Below are positions 52,263 through 61,238 of a stretch of DNA of 61,495 nucleotides, in pieces; the first letter of the stretch is position 1; each line of letters opens with the position of its first letter. The notes below the pieces were generated by a model that saw only the letters and a list, made by a program, of their open reading frames with translations, ran no database searches and had not been told where the DNA came from. Both the position numbers and the translations under genes were made by a program. Origin of the DNA: Arthrobacter terricola (GTDB lineage Bacteria; Actinomycetota; Actinomycetes; Actinomycetales; Micrococcaceae); NCBI RefSeq assembly GCF_004354015.1, contig NZ_SMRU01000032.1, forward strand, positions 1-61,495, read 5' to 3'.

Positions 52263-52881
52263 TTCGACTACTCGCGGTGCCGCACTGGCCGTGCGCAGCA
52301 CCACGACGGTGCGTCAAAGCCGACGATGCCCGCCCGATCCGGCGAGGGAGCCCCAACCATCGATTCACCACCCCGAGGTTTTGATCCGGGAAGGTTCGCT
52401 CACACGTGATCCAACCCGGCAAATCCGTTTGAATTTGTGGAGCGGACAAACAAGCCACCAGATGCAAGATGGTGGAGAATATTGGTGGGCCTCCGTGTAG
52501 GTTTCCTCCAAATAGGCTTGTGAAAAGTGAAATATCCGGCGATAAACGTTTTGCCGAGCGGCCTATATTTGCCGGGACGTACAACCAACCGGGTTGGCCG
52601 CTACTGTGGTGGGGCCGTCCAACAAGCGATGGTCACACGTCGTCGATCGAAGATCTGATTGGTGCCAGGAGCCGGGCGCAGACTCTAACAACAGTCCAAG
52701 ACAAAGCCGGACTTCTGGCGCCAGCTTCCATTGCCACCGTATGTCCCGTTGCGCTGTCCCCACTGTGGATCGCTTTGAGATTCATCCCCCGGTCGCCGCC
52801 GGCCCACAGCGGTGCTGATCTGAGTGAGTGCGCCGTAGATCCACTATTTTCGACCGGTCAGGGTCGGCCTATACTGCCCAC
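52263..52881. other. Intergenic stretch
   Basis: About 620 bases with no supported gene. Base composition falls below that of the flanking sugar operon (52400-52560 is clearly AT-richer), suggesting different origin. Confidence 0.4.
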
Positions 52882-53472
52882 ATGTGGAACCCGAATGAGC
52901 TAATGATTACCGTGAGCGAGCCGCAGCCCGCCGTCATCGCCCTGTACTTGCGTGATGTAGCAGCCCTGCCGGTAGCCGCCGACATCCCACCGCTTTCACC
53001 TCCTGTGGCGGGTACCAAGGCGGACGTCGTTGTTGACGTCGATGCAGCTTGTGCCGAGTGGGACAGTTGGTGGGGCGAGCTAATGCTTCGCGAGGAACGC
53101 CAGCGACCCGGGATGGCAAGTGACGAGTCCAGCCTCCCAGAACCTTCAAGGTACCCGGCCCTAGGGCGGTTAACAGCACGGGTACAGCCCGACGCCCTGG
53201 CATACAGCAACGATCGGAAGCGAGAGGCAGCCGATCTCAGGCGAGAAAACATACTGAATAAGGTCCAGTTCCAGATTTTGCGGGAGGCGCGCCCAGCCTT
53301 CTTGAAGGGGCGGAAGGCACGCGACGTATCGCTCCGGGTGACGCAGCTCCCTGTGTACGGAGATTTCAGGCAGTCACGGTCTGAGCACCACGTTGTCATC
53401 AGCCTGAACACCTACAAAGACCCCAACGCATACGACACGGCCCTCCGGGATGCCCTTGGGTGGCGCCGGTAA
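52882..53472 (+). CDS. Hypothetical protein
   Basis: A 196-aa protein starting at the ATG at 52882. The first 90 residues carry many Val/Ala/Pro (KADVVVDVDAACAEWDSWWG). The C-terminal half is rich in charged residues (RREAADLRREN-like) and ends with HHVVISLNTYKDPNAYDTAL. No family recognised. It lies in an accessory stretch before a secreted protein. Confidence 0.5.
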   Translation: MWNPNELMITVSEPQPAVIALYLRDVAALPVAADIPPLSPPVAGTKADVVVDVDAACAEWDSWWGELMLREERQRPGMASDESSLPEPSRYPALGRLTARVQPDALAYSNDRKREAADLRRENILNKVQFQILREARPAFLKGRKARDVSLRVTQLPVYGDFRQSRSEHHVVISLNTYKDPNAYDTALRDALGWRR

Positions 53473-53525
53473 GTAACCTCACCACCGGACGCCAGCCTGA
53501 ATCTCTCTGGGGCAGATTTGACTAG

Positions 53526-54125
53526 TTAGCTGCCCATGTATGTCCAATCGGTAGGTTCGAGCAGTGTGCACTGTCCACCCCACCAGAGATACACGGTTCC
53601 GCCGACGGTCGCGTATGCCTCACCATATCGGCCCACCCAAAGGTCCGAACGGCCACTCGAGAAGCTAGACGAGGCCATGGAACCGCCGTCCGGGAATCCC
53701 CCGGAGTTGTCAGGCCCCGCGTAACCGACTGCCAGGCTCCGATAAACGACCCAGCCGAGCGAAGAGTCGAAACCGTAGGAGACGTCTGCATAACCGCCCG
53801 TAACGTCCCAGATATAGATCCAGCTGTCACCACAGTTCCCAACAGCCGTGGCATTGGGTGTTACACCTCCGCCCGAAGGCTTGGGGCAGTAGTTATGAGA
53901 CTCGGCGTAAGCACGCGCCCGCGCTGTCATGTCAGTGCAGTTCAATGTCATCTTGGCGTGGATCGCAGCGACCGGCGTCGACGGCGATGATGGGGAGTGA
54001 GGGTTTACCGGGCTCGCGGAAGCTCGTCCTGCCATTAGCCCGAGGGTTGCGATCACGGTCACCATTACTGCGGAAAACCAAACCCTTGATGCCCGTCCGA
54101 ATACTTTGAAGCGACACAAAGACAT
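53526..54125 (-). CDS. Secreted hypothetical protein
   Basis: A 199-aa protein. The start at 54125 has AGGGGGATTT before the ATG. A Sec signal peptide (hydrophobic core WFSAVMVTVIATLGLMA) with cleavage after RASA. The mature part is rich in Gly, Ser, Tyr and Trp, with a beta-repeat feel (CGDSWIYIWDVTGG; WVVYRSLAVGYAG; AYATVGGTVYLWWGG) and four or more Cys that may form disulfides. No enzyme motif seen; could be a small adhesin, inhibitor or bacteriocin-like secreted protein. Confidence 0.6.
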   Translation of the reverse strand: MSLCRFKVFGRASRVWFSAVMVTVIATLGLMAGRASASPVNPHSPSSPSTPVAAIHAKMTLNCTDMTARARAYAESHNYCPKPSGGGVTPNATAVGNCGDSWIYIWDVTGGYADVSYGFDSSLGWVVYRSLAVGYAGPDNSGGFPDGGSMASSSFSSGRSDLWVGRYGEAYATVGGTVYLWWGGQCTLLEPTDWTYMGS

Positions 54126-54877
54126 AAATCCCCCTATGTATATTGTCCGTTGAAACAGTGACTGCATCAGCAGCCGAACCAAGTAACACATAAGCCCGAA
54201 TCACTGTCAAGCAATCCCGGGTGGGGCTTATTGAGCACAAATAAAATATATGCATGAAGCGGAATGTTCGGTCTCAAGTCGGTCTCAAATCATCCGAAAG
54301 TGGAGATTAGGCGTTTCACGGAACATTCATCCTGTTGATAGTTTCAGTAAACTGTCCAGTCAATGCAAAGGTTTTACTTGTTCGGCCAGTTGCCAAACTC
54401 TGAGATTCAAAGCCGAGGATATTGCACGTCTGACATGGCGCGATGCGCCTTGGCCTCTTTGCCATCATCGACCGTCCGAACGGGCCAAGCTTGTCACGCC
54501 CGAGGCCTGACCCCCTGAGAAGCCCCTCGCCGCTCCCGGAATCCATGACCTTCCTTCACCTGAGATCTTGTATTGGTAGATTCGAGGGTGGATGATTCTC
54601 CTGTATTCAAAATGAAGAGTGCCTGGATTATTCTTTGGCGCGAGAAATATTGGGGTGTCTGGAATGGTCTCATTCGATCTGCGTCGACAACTGCCATTAT
54701 TGCGTGGAGCCTTGGGAAATTCACTTTGAGTGCCATATTGGCGAACAAGACACCGAGTTTTAGTCTTGCTCTAATCAGATTTTCACGCCTGACATTAGCC
54801 GACGAAAAGGGTCGGCCAGCAGGAGGCTTTCGCTAAGAACCCGACCCATTTCCAAGACTTTTAGCTGAGATCCTGTT
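54126..54877. other. Low-GC accessory intergenic region
   Basis: About 750 bases. It contains the tandem repeat at 54268-54289. A frame at 54573-54836 (87 codons, hydrophobic in the middle) lacks a good ribosome site and is not called. Otherwise no feature recognised. Confidence 0.4.
54268..54289. repeat. Tandem 11-bp repeat, integrase arm-site-like
   Basis: TCGGTCTCAAG followed directly by TCGGTCTCAAA, i.e. an 11-bp unit in tandem. The period equals that of the TGTGGGC and TGTGCCC repeats at the two att-like segments, so this may be a third remnant of the same kind. Confidence 0.4.
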
Positions 54878-54879
54878 TC

Positions 54880-55060
54880 CTAAACCTTGTTGGCCAGGCG
54901 TTTGCTGGTGATTCTGATCATGGTCCAGCGGACCATGGTTCCGTGGCGGGCCGGCAGCCGTTCGTGGTCGCGCAGGCAGCGGCGGTGCCTGGCGATCCAG
55001 GCGCCAGGGTCCGCTCAACAACCCAGCGGCAGCGGCCATTCGGAGGCCCCGGATCCATTT
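54880..55060 (-). mobile_element. IS5-family transposase C-terminal remnant
   Basis: Minus strand: RWVVERTLA, then after a shift near 55000, WIARHRRCLRDHERLPARHG and MIRITSKRLANKV to a TAG at 54880-54882. This is the end of an IS5-group DDE transposase (RWVVERTFAWL...RLxxRRLA). The frameshift and lack of the rest show it is dead. Confidence 0.65.
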
Positions 55061-55080
55061 GTGTGGATAAGAGCGATTGG

Positions 55081-55788
55081 TTAGTGGTTCGTTCGCACTA
55101 GGAAGTTCGGTGCCTGCTGGCTCCACCCGCCCTCACCCTTGACCGACTCCAAGGCCCTTTTCGCACCGGCAGGAACGACCAACCAGCCGGCTTCGGTCCG
55201 GTCTGGTGATTCCGTCTTCAATCCGTAGGCTTCGAAGCTTTTCAGGAGCGCGCATCCCAGGGATCGGCCCTGCCCAGCGGAGTCGACCGGGACAATGTAG
55301 ATCTTGTCGCCGGCGGGCGCCCCGTAATACGTGTAGTCGTCGCTCTTTCCCAGGAGCCGGGTCTGCGAGGGGTCGATCAGATCCTTGGGCAGGATGGCCA
55401 GTGCCGGGGCTGGAAGCTTGTCCGTTTCTTGTTGTGGTCTGGACAGCGACTCGATGATCCTCGACGCATCCAGGGAATTATCCGCCGGGGCCAGAACCAG
55501 GGCGGCCGCACCTCCGGCAGCGCCCACAAGAACCAACCCAAGAAACACTGCCTTGATCTTGGCTGGTAGCTTGCGCAGCGTAACGACTGCCCGGCGCGTC
55601 CGGCTCGAGACCGACGGCATCGCTGGCGCAGCATGAACAAAACCTGACCGGTGCGTTGCCGCGCGCGCCCTTGCCGATGTCCGCGCCGGCGCCACGGTCA
55701 TCTCCACGAGCTGGCGCCGAAGCTCCTCGCTCCTGTTGCCTACTGCGGGTTGCGGTGGGGAGAGGCGACTGGACTGCGAGTCAAACAT
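55081..55788 (-). CDS. Single-pass membrane protein, N-terminus abutting integrase remnant
   Basis: A protein of about 235 aa from the in-frame ATG at 55788. Order: a cytoplasmic Arg/Ser-rich N-terminus with SEELRRQLVEMTVAP, one membrane segment (VFLGLVLVGAAGGAAALVLA), then a 140-residue outside domain. Regular actinobacterial proteins of this layout start close to NRSEELRRQ, which lies where the strand opposite codes for the integrase. The native start is therefore probably near 55740 or has been lost at the junction. Function unknown. Confidence 0.55.
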   Translation of the reverse strand: MFDSQSSRLSPPQPAVGNRSEELRRQLVEMTVAPARTSARARAATHRSGFVHAAPAMPSVSSRTRRAVVTLRKLPAKIKAVFLGLVLVGAAGGAAALVLAPADNSLDASRIIESLSRPQQETDKLPAPALAILPKDLIDPSQTRLLGKSDDYTYYGAPAGDKIYIVPVDSAGQGRSLGCALLKSFEAYGLKTESPDRTEAGWLVVPAGAKRALESVKGEGGWSQQAPNFLVRTNH

Positions 55789-56298
55789 CTGGACATGTTG
55801 CGCCGGCGATTCGTGATTGAGGAAAACGCGGTTCAGGTCGGTTCGGTGATCGAAGTACGTACGCCAAAGAACCACAAGAAGCGAACCGAGCCGTTCCCGC
55901 GATTCCTCGCTGAGCCCCTGGCACAGCAGTGTGAGAACAAGGACAGAAATGATCTCGTGTTTCCCGGCGAGAATGGCCATCACCTCCGCCTCGCACGCGT
56001 GCACGATGACAACATGAGCTGGTTCGCAGGGGCCGTGAAGAGAGCAGGAGTGCCACGAATCACGCCTCACGACCTCCGGCATTCAGCCGCGAGCTTTGCC
56101 GTATCAGCCGGCGCGAACGTCAAAGCGGTGCAAAGAATGCCCGGTCACAGCTCGGCGGCCATGACCCTGGACATCTATGCGGACCTGTTTGACGGGGACC
56201 TGGACAGCGTCGCGGACGCCCTGGACCTTGCAGTGTCTCAGGCAAATGTGCCCAAAACCCTGATTCCCCCAAAGCAAAAGGCCCCCGTTCCCTTGTAA
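55651..56298 (+). pseudogene. Tyrosine recombinase (phage-type integrase), C-terminal catalytic part
   Basis: The catalytic domain is largely intact: Arg in YCGLRWGEATGL, Lys after the beta-hairpin (TPKNHKKRTE), HDLRH (PHDLRHSAAS), a further His in GHSSAAMTLD and the nucleophile Tyr in IYADLF. The core-binding and arm-binding N-terminal domains are missing; the sequence upstream belongs to the opposing membrane gene and an IS5 remnant. The 3' end is next to a terminator and an att-like segment, as for active integrases. It is therefore a broken integrase that once worked at the adjoining site. Confidence 0.8.
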
Positions 56299-56320
56299 AC
56301 AAAGGGAAGCAGGGGCCTTT
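56277..56320. terminator. Terminator after integrase remnant
   Basis: An imperfect hairpin starting AAAAGGCCCC and closing GGGGCCTTT. It overlaps the integrase stop and ends in a short T run. It corresponds in position to the hairpin at 5280-5313. Confidence 0.65.
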
Positions 56321-56324
56321 CAAA

Positions 56325-56460
56325 TGGCGGTGACGGTGGGATTTGAAACCTTTTCTGCCTCAGTGTGGGCATCAAAAACCGCTAGATTCCGGGGATTTTC
56401 GTTACCTGAATTCACGCCATTTCACACTCAATGTGGGCAAAGTGTGGGCAGCATGTGGGC
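56325..56460. repeat. Right att-like segment: tRNA-Ser 3' end copy plus arm-type repeats
   Basis: TGGCGGTGACGG then TGGGATTTGAAA (24 bases) has the 3' T-arm/acceptor/CCA of a serine tRNA on the minus strand. It is followed by about 102 bases collinear with 5341-5442, and three TGTGGGC units at 56432, 56443 and 56454, exactly 11 bp apart. The body of the tRNA is absent. Probably the attachment region used by the integrase remnant upstream. Confidence 0.65.
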
Positions 56461-56466
56461 GGCTAA

Positions 56467-56799
56467 CTAGAGCTGGGCTCGAATCGGGTCAATGTGCTTG
56501 TCGTTGCGACTGTAGTGGGGAGGATCTTCGATGAACTGACCATCCAAAATCTCGACTTTGGACATTTTTTCAGTCAAGAAGAGATCCCAAAATGGCACGG
56601 GCCGCGAATTGCCACTGCCGTCGACTTGATAGCCGCGCAAGACCTCGTTGCCAGTCGTGGCATGAAGTCCGAAGGCTGCAGGAACCACCACGCGAGGGTG
56701 CCCATCGTAATTGAATGCGACAAGATTTCGATTCTGTATTGCGTCTGAAAAATCCACGATAGGCCCCAATCGGATAGTTTCTGCGCCAAGCGGCGGCAA
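56467..56799 (-). CDS. Short WYL-domain-like protein
   Basis: Up to 110 aa from a TTG at 56799, though a shorter start is possible. The core AIQNRNLVAFNYDGHPRVV, then NEVLRGYQVDG and PVPFWDLFL matches the WYL ligand-binding fold (strand, Arg-Pro, aromatic pair, YQ). It has no helix-turn-helix, so it is a stand-alone version, a type common near mobile DNA. The ligand is not known; WYL domains bind nucleotides or DNA ends in some regulators. Confidence 0.6.
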   Translation of the reverse strand: MPPLGAETIRLGPIVDFSDAIQNRNLVAFNYDGHPRVVVPAAFGLHATTGNEVLRGYQVDGSGNSRPVPFWDLFLTEKMSKVEILDGQFIEDPPHYSRNDKHIDPIRAQL

Positions 56800-56910
56800 T
56801 CCTCAGAGCTTGCCACAAGTCCGTCCAGCTTAGAAGAGGCACTCGGTATCGTCCTGATCCTAACCGGTATCATTAACCGGACGGCCGTAAACAACCGGCT
56901 GGTTGCATTC

Positions 56911-57027
56911 ACAGCGTCTCCTGCCCGTTCGGTGCCAGCTCAGCTGAAGGACTAGTCACGGCTGAAGAGCCAAGGGCTCACCAGCACGGAAGAGTTTAAT
57001 GCCAAGCGCCGCCAGGCTGATCAGTAA
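56911..57027 (+). pseudogene. SHOCT-domain C-terminal remnant with in-frame TAG
   Basis: Frame reads SVPAQLKD, a TAG at 56953-56955, then SRLKSQGLTSTEEFNAKRRQ to TAA at 57025. This matches the SHOCT motif (LxxLxxxGxxTxxEFxxxK). The stop cuts the motif and no N-terminal protein is connected, so it is a decayed gene end. Confidence 0.5.
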
Positions 57028-57204
57028 GCTCTGAGGCCTGAAGGAAGGTCCCCCGGCAGATGTCTGGGGCGACGCGGGGCTGACCTCTACTGAAGCTTTG
57101 AAGACCGAAAAGGCGCGTTCAGCCATTACCCTGAACCTTTGAGGTTGCCGTGTATGACGGTGCGTCTATCGCGCGATCTGAAAAAGCCTCATATGGTGGA
57201 GAGC

Positions 57205-57972
57205 ATGACTTCCGATCAGATGGCGACGCCGGGCGTTAGCTTCGCCAAGCCTCCGGTGGCGGAAGTGGCCATCGGCGTTCAGTTCGCTCCGGTCTCAGGC
57301 CTAAGCACTTTCCGCGCCTCGCGTTTACTTGATAAATGGAAATCGAAATATCCCGTCGTCTCCGAACAGCCTCCAATGCCTCCGTGGCCACTTCCCAACG
57401 ATGGTTCCGGTGGTTTTATGGTGCAGTTTGGAGGGCTTCCGGGAAACAGGATTTGGCTCGAATCGAACGACCGGCAATTTCTTGTGCAACTGCAGAATGA
57501 CCGGCTTGTCGTCAACTGGCGAACGCTGGACGGATTCGAATACCCCCGGTACCCGGCAATCCGCGCTCGCTTCGTTGAGGCTTGGGACGATCTGCGGCAA
57601 TTAATGTCAGTTGAAGGGGAGTCGGTTTCTGCTCAACTGATCGACGTTAGTTACATAAATGCAATGCCTGGCGTTACTCCAAGCCAAGCGATTGCGGGGT
57701 GGACGAATCCTCTATCCAACCAAGAGGCCGGTGCCGTAAACGCGAACTTCTCAGAACCTATCAAGATCACGGGTGGCTCTGCGGCGGTGCGAGTTACGAG
57801 CCTAAACGGACAATACAACGGCGAGCAGGGAGTCTCGTTAACCCTAACCGTACGCGCCGTTCCTGTTCTTGATCCCCTGGAAGCTATCGACCAGTCTAGG
57901 CGCCATATAATAGAGCGTTTCCGCGCTGTCACAGACGATGAGATGCACGCAAGATGGGAGGTGGAATCATGA
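57205..57972 (+). CDS. TIGR04255-family protein, first gene of an uncharacterised operon
   Basis: A 255-aa protein. Start at 57205 because GGTGGAGAGC lies just before this ATG; an upstream ATG at 57139 has none. It has the typical TIGR04255 opening (FAKPPVAEVAIGVQF), the inner segment RFVEAWDDL and YINAMPG, and a beta-strand end LTLTVRAVPVLDPL. The family is known as sporadically distributed, with no assigned activity. The stop overlaps the next start by 4 bases (ATGA), so the two are coupled. It sits between an integrase remnant and an IS, hinting at transferable function. Confidence 0.75.
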   Translation: MTSDQMATPGVSFAKPPVAEVAIGVQFAPVSGLSTFRASRLLDKWKSKYPVVSEQPPMPPWPLPNDGSGGFMVQFGGLPGNRIWLESNDRQFLVQLQNDRLVVNWRTLDGFEYPRYPAIRARFVEAWDDLRQLMSVEGESVSAQLIDVSYINAMPGVTPSQAIAGWTNPLSNQEAGAVNANFSEPIKITGGSAAVRVTSLNGQYNGEQGVSLTLTVRAVPVLDPLEAIDQSRRHIIERFRAVTDDEMHARWEVES

Positions 57973-58661
57973 CGTTGGTGGCGATAGCGCAAACCACGGC
58001 CACGACAACGGACAGGGCCTGTCTTTTGCAAGAGGTTGGCGCGTTGATTGATCGAAGCAGTGTCAGCAGTCGTTTCTCTTCATATATGTCGCATTCCGCC
58101 AGTGCAACTATCTCGCTGTCTCAAGAGCCAGCGGTCATTGCTTGGCGGTCAGGGGATAGTTCGACTGCTCTCACGACTGGACCCGGTGGCCCTTTTGAAT
58201 GGCTGCATGGCCGTCGATCGCGCTCAACGGATGGGACCCCGCAGCCATATAGGGCAGAGTTTGAAGGGGCTTTTGAATGGCTTTGTAAGCTCTCCAACAG
58301 ACACGGACTTCTCTCACATGACGTCCAGCCAGCGGTCGAAATAGCTGCAGCATGGGTCCTGGCGCGGCTTTGGCATGATTCATCGTCACAAATGCGAGAG
58401 GGTACAAGGCTGTCGCCACAAGTCTTCCCACTACCAAATGGAGGTCTTCAGCTCGAATGGCACGGTCGCGGTGATGATCTTGAATTGTCTTTTGAGGGCG
58501 GGTCAAACGTAGTCGCTCTCATCGATTCGCAGGAACAGAATCTATCCGAAGATCATGAGCTTGATTTAACCCGCGACACCTTGCCAGAGAACGCGGTGAA
58601 GATACTTCGTCGAATCACGCAGGCGGTTTTGGATAGCCAGAGTTCCGCTGTGACGTGTTGA
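57969..58661 (+). CDS. Uncharacterised protein, second gene of the TIGR04255 operon
   Basis: A 230-aa protein with GGGAGGTGGAATC before its ATG. The segment PLPNGGLQLEWHGRGDDLEL and the residues after it recall a motif (PxxGGxQLEW...LEL) seen in several hypothetical proteins of mobile regions. The first 130 residues are Ser/Thr-rich with AFEWLCKLSNRHGLL. No catalytic motif evident. Coupled to the upstream gene and followed by a third ORF 9 bases later. Confidence 0.7.
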   Translation: MTLVAIAQTTATTTDRACLLQEVGALIDRSSVSSRFSSYMSHSASATISLSQEPAVIAWRSGDSSTALTTGPGGPFEWLHGRRSRSTDGTPQPYRAEFEGAFEWLCKLSNRHGLLSHDVQPAVEIAAAWVLARLWHDSSSQMREGTRLSPQVFPLPNGGLQLEWHGRGDDLELSFEGGSNVVALIDSQEQNLSEDHELDLTRDTLPENAVKILRRITQAVLDSQSSAVTC

Positions 58662-58670
58662 GGTAGGGGT

Positions 58671-59078
58671 ATGTATGCATACCGGCAGGTCCGTCGAAAG
58701 CCTGTGCCGATTGTGGTTGACCAAGCAACAAACAAACCGATGAGACTTTCATCCGCGGCTTTCGTTTTCGATGAGGACGGGATGTCACTGTATCGAGACG
58801 ATGAGTTGAACTCGATCGATTGCTCTCCGCTTGACGTGGCCAATGAAGTCATTCCATGGGCGGCCGTCGCTGGACTCACTCAGGAGAACCTATCGGCGCA
58901 AGAGTTGGCAGTAATTCATGACCCACAGGATGGACGGATTGGCCGGGCTCACGTATTGGCAACTACTCGGGAAGGGACGACCAGGAAGGAGCTGAAGCGG
59001 AAGTCCAAGAACCTTGCGCAGTGCGCAAGCTGCTGCCACCCTTCGGGCCTCACTTGGGACCAACTGCCTTTGGAATGA
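58671..59078 (+). CDS. Uncharacterised protein, third gene of the TIGR04255 operon
   Basis: A 135-aa protein with GAGGTAGGGGT before its ATG. RKPVPIVVDQATNKPMRLSS at the start and LAVIHDPQDGRIGRAHVLAT in the middle give a compact α/β pattern. The end has KKELKRKSK-like basic residues and CASCCHPSGLTW. The short Cys-rich tail might be natural or mark a small truncation. Function unknown. Confidence 0.65.
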   Translation: MYAYRQVRRKPVPIVVDQATNKPMRLSSAAFVFDEDGMSLYRDDELNSIDCSPLDVANEVIPWAAVAGLTQENLSAQELAVIHDPQDGRIGRAHVLATTREGTTRKELKRKSKNLAQCASCCHPSGLTWDQLPLE

Positions 59079-59572
59079 GGCTCGATGGGGGCATCTGATC
59101 TTCGCTTCATTTAAAAACGCAAATTGCCCTCAGCTTCGGGCGGGGGCTGTGCGTTACTGAGCTCTTGTTACTGGCCAACATCGAGGGGCGCACAAACGGA
59201 TTTGCCAGTTAAAGGAGCCAAGTTAGGCGGCCAATTGTCGGCAACAGTCCCGACAACATGGAGGATGAAGGCCCGAGATGGCAGCGCTGCTCAGAATAAA
59301 CCCAGGTGTCACAAACTTCGGCTCTAGACTCGGTTCGAATCCAGTAGTTTTCTTCGCTTCCGTTTAAAGTCTCCAGCCGACATTCATGAAGTGGTCTTCC
59401 CAAGCGACCGGCTCAACGCTCCATCTCGGAGTCGGGAGTTGGTTGATCGGCGAGGCACCTGACTTGGCTCACGAGTCGTGGCTTCGCGGTTGGCCGAGGC
59501 TCTGACCTGCGGTGATGTCAGTGAATTGGTGCTTTTTCACGCACTAACGGGTTTTGTTCTAGTGTCACCGGT
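59079..59572. other. Intergenic region upstream of the IS
   Basis: About 495 bases. It should contain the left IS end, which I could not define. A GGTTCGAATCC string at 59333-59343 looks like a tRNA T-arm but no tRNA surrounds it. Confidence 0.4.
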
Positions 59573-61204
59573 GTGGCGTTCATCAGGAGGGTGCGGACGG
59601 CCTCGGGCGCGACGGCAGTCCAGATCGCCGAGTATTTGCGCGGCCGTCAGCGGATCGTGGAGCACGTCGGCTCAGCTCATACGGAGGCCGAGCTCGGCAT
59701 GCTGCTGGAGCGTGCCCGTGAACTGCTGGACAATCCTGCCCAGGGCGTTCTCGATCTCGGTGTCGAGCCCACCCCTGCGGTGAAAGGCCTGGCTGTGCCT
59801 GCCGCGCCGGGTTTGTTCGAGACGGACGACGCGGTGACGCCCGCCGGCCGTGACGGTCCCGGACGCGTGGTGGGCACGGACTCGCGGATCCTGTTCGGCG
59901 CGTTGGCCGGGGTGTTCACGGCGTTGGGATTCGACGGGCTCGGCGACGAGGTGTTCCGGGACCTCGTGATCGCCCGGGTCGTGGAACCCACATCGCTGCT
60001 GGATGCCGGCCGGGTCCTGCGGGACCTGGGCCGGGCACCGGCCAGCTACGCCACGATGAAACGCACCCTCGGCCGGGCCGCCACGGGCAAGTACCGAGAC
60101 CAGATCGCAACCTCGTGCTTCCAGCACGCCAGCACCAGCGGGGACGTCTCCCTGGTGCTCTACGACGTCACCACCTTGTACTTCGAGGCCGAGAAGGAAG
60201 ATGATCTGCGCAAGGTCGGATACTCCAAGGAACGCCGGGTCGATCCGCAGATCGTCGTGGGTCTGCTGGTGGACCGGGGCGGGTTCCCGCTGGAGATCGG
60301 CTGCTTCGAAGGCAACAAGGCCGAGACCTCGACCATGATCCCGATCATCAAGCAGTTCCAGGCCCGGCACGGCCTGGCCGACATGGTCGTCGTCGCGGAC
60401 GCCGGCATGCTCTCGGCCTCGAACCTGCGCGAGCTGGACGATGCGAACCTGCGCTTCATCGTCGGCTCCCGGATGACCAAGGCCCCGAACGACCTGGCCT
60501 CGCACTTCCGCTGGAACGGCGACGCGTTCACCGACGGGCAGCTGATCGACACCATCACTCCCAGAACCGGCCACAAGAACGAGAACAACACCGACCTGCG
60601 CGCCGAACCCGTCTGGGAGCCCGCCACGCACCCGGGGTCATGGCGGGCCGTGTGGGCTTACTCGCGCAAGAGAGCCGCCCGCGACGCGATCACCCTCACT
60701 GCCCAGGAGAACCGGGCCCGCGAGGTCATCGAAGGGCAGAAGACGGCCCGGACCCCACGCTTCGTCAAGACCGCCGGCGGGAAACGCAGCCTCGATGAGG
60801 CATCGCTGGCACGGGCCAGGCAACTGGGCGGCCTCAAGGGCTACGTGACAAACATCCCGACGACGGTCATGGCCGCAACGGAAGTCATCGGTTCCTACCA
60901 CGAGCTGTGGCACGTCGAGCAGTCCTTCCGGATGAGCAAAACGGACCTGCGGGCCAGGCCCATGTTTCACCGCACCCGCGACGCGATCGAGGCACACCTC
61001 ACGATCGTGTTCACCGCCCTGGCCGTCTCCCGGACCGTCCAGAACAGGACAGGACTCGCGATTGCCAACGTCATCAAACAACTCCGGCCCCTGCGCTCAG
61101 CGACCATCGCGATCAACGGCACCACCCAGACCTTCGCCCCCGCCATTTCTACCGAACAGCAAGCCATCCTCGACGCGATCCATGGCCCAAAAGTCACGCA
61201 CTGA
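59573..61204 (+). mobile_element. IS1634-family transposase
   Basis: A 543-aa transposase with GTG start. The DDE residues are in LVLYDVTTLYF (first Asp), VVVADAGMLSASNL (second Asp) and HVEQSFRMSKTDLRARP (Glu, in the family Y-2-R-3-E-6-K type block). Length and layout fit IS1634 (IS1549-like) elements of actinobacteria. It appears complete. I could not define the terminal inverted repeats or target duplication with confidence. It brackets the right side of the accessory region. Confidence 0.9.
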
Positions 61205-61238
61205 TATGTAGTTCTGGTTGTCAAGAGTGCATGGATGA

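Noticed and set aside
52469..52903. 144-aa forward frame after GH32
   Set aside because: No ribosome site and no protein-like pattern; overlaps the start of the better supported gene at 52882.
54573..54836. 87-codon hydrophobic frame
   Set aside because: No ribosome site and uneven composition; left uncalled.
59325..59350. GGTTCGAATCC tRNA T-arm-like string
   Set aside because: The flanking bases do not form a T-stem and no acceptor, D or anticodon arm can be found around it.
59672..60631. 319-aa reverse frame in the IS
   Set aside because: Antisense of the transposase; no motif of its own.
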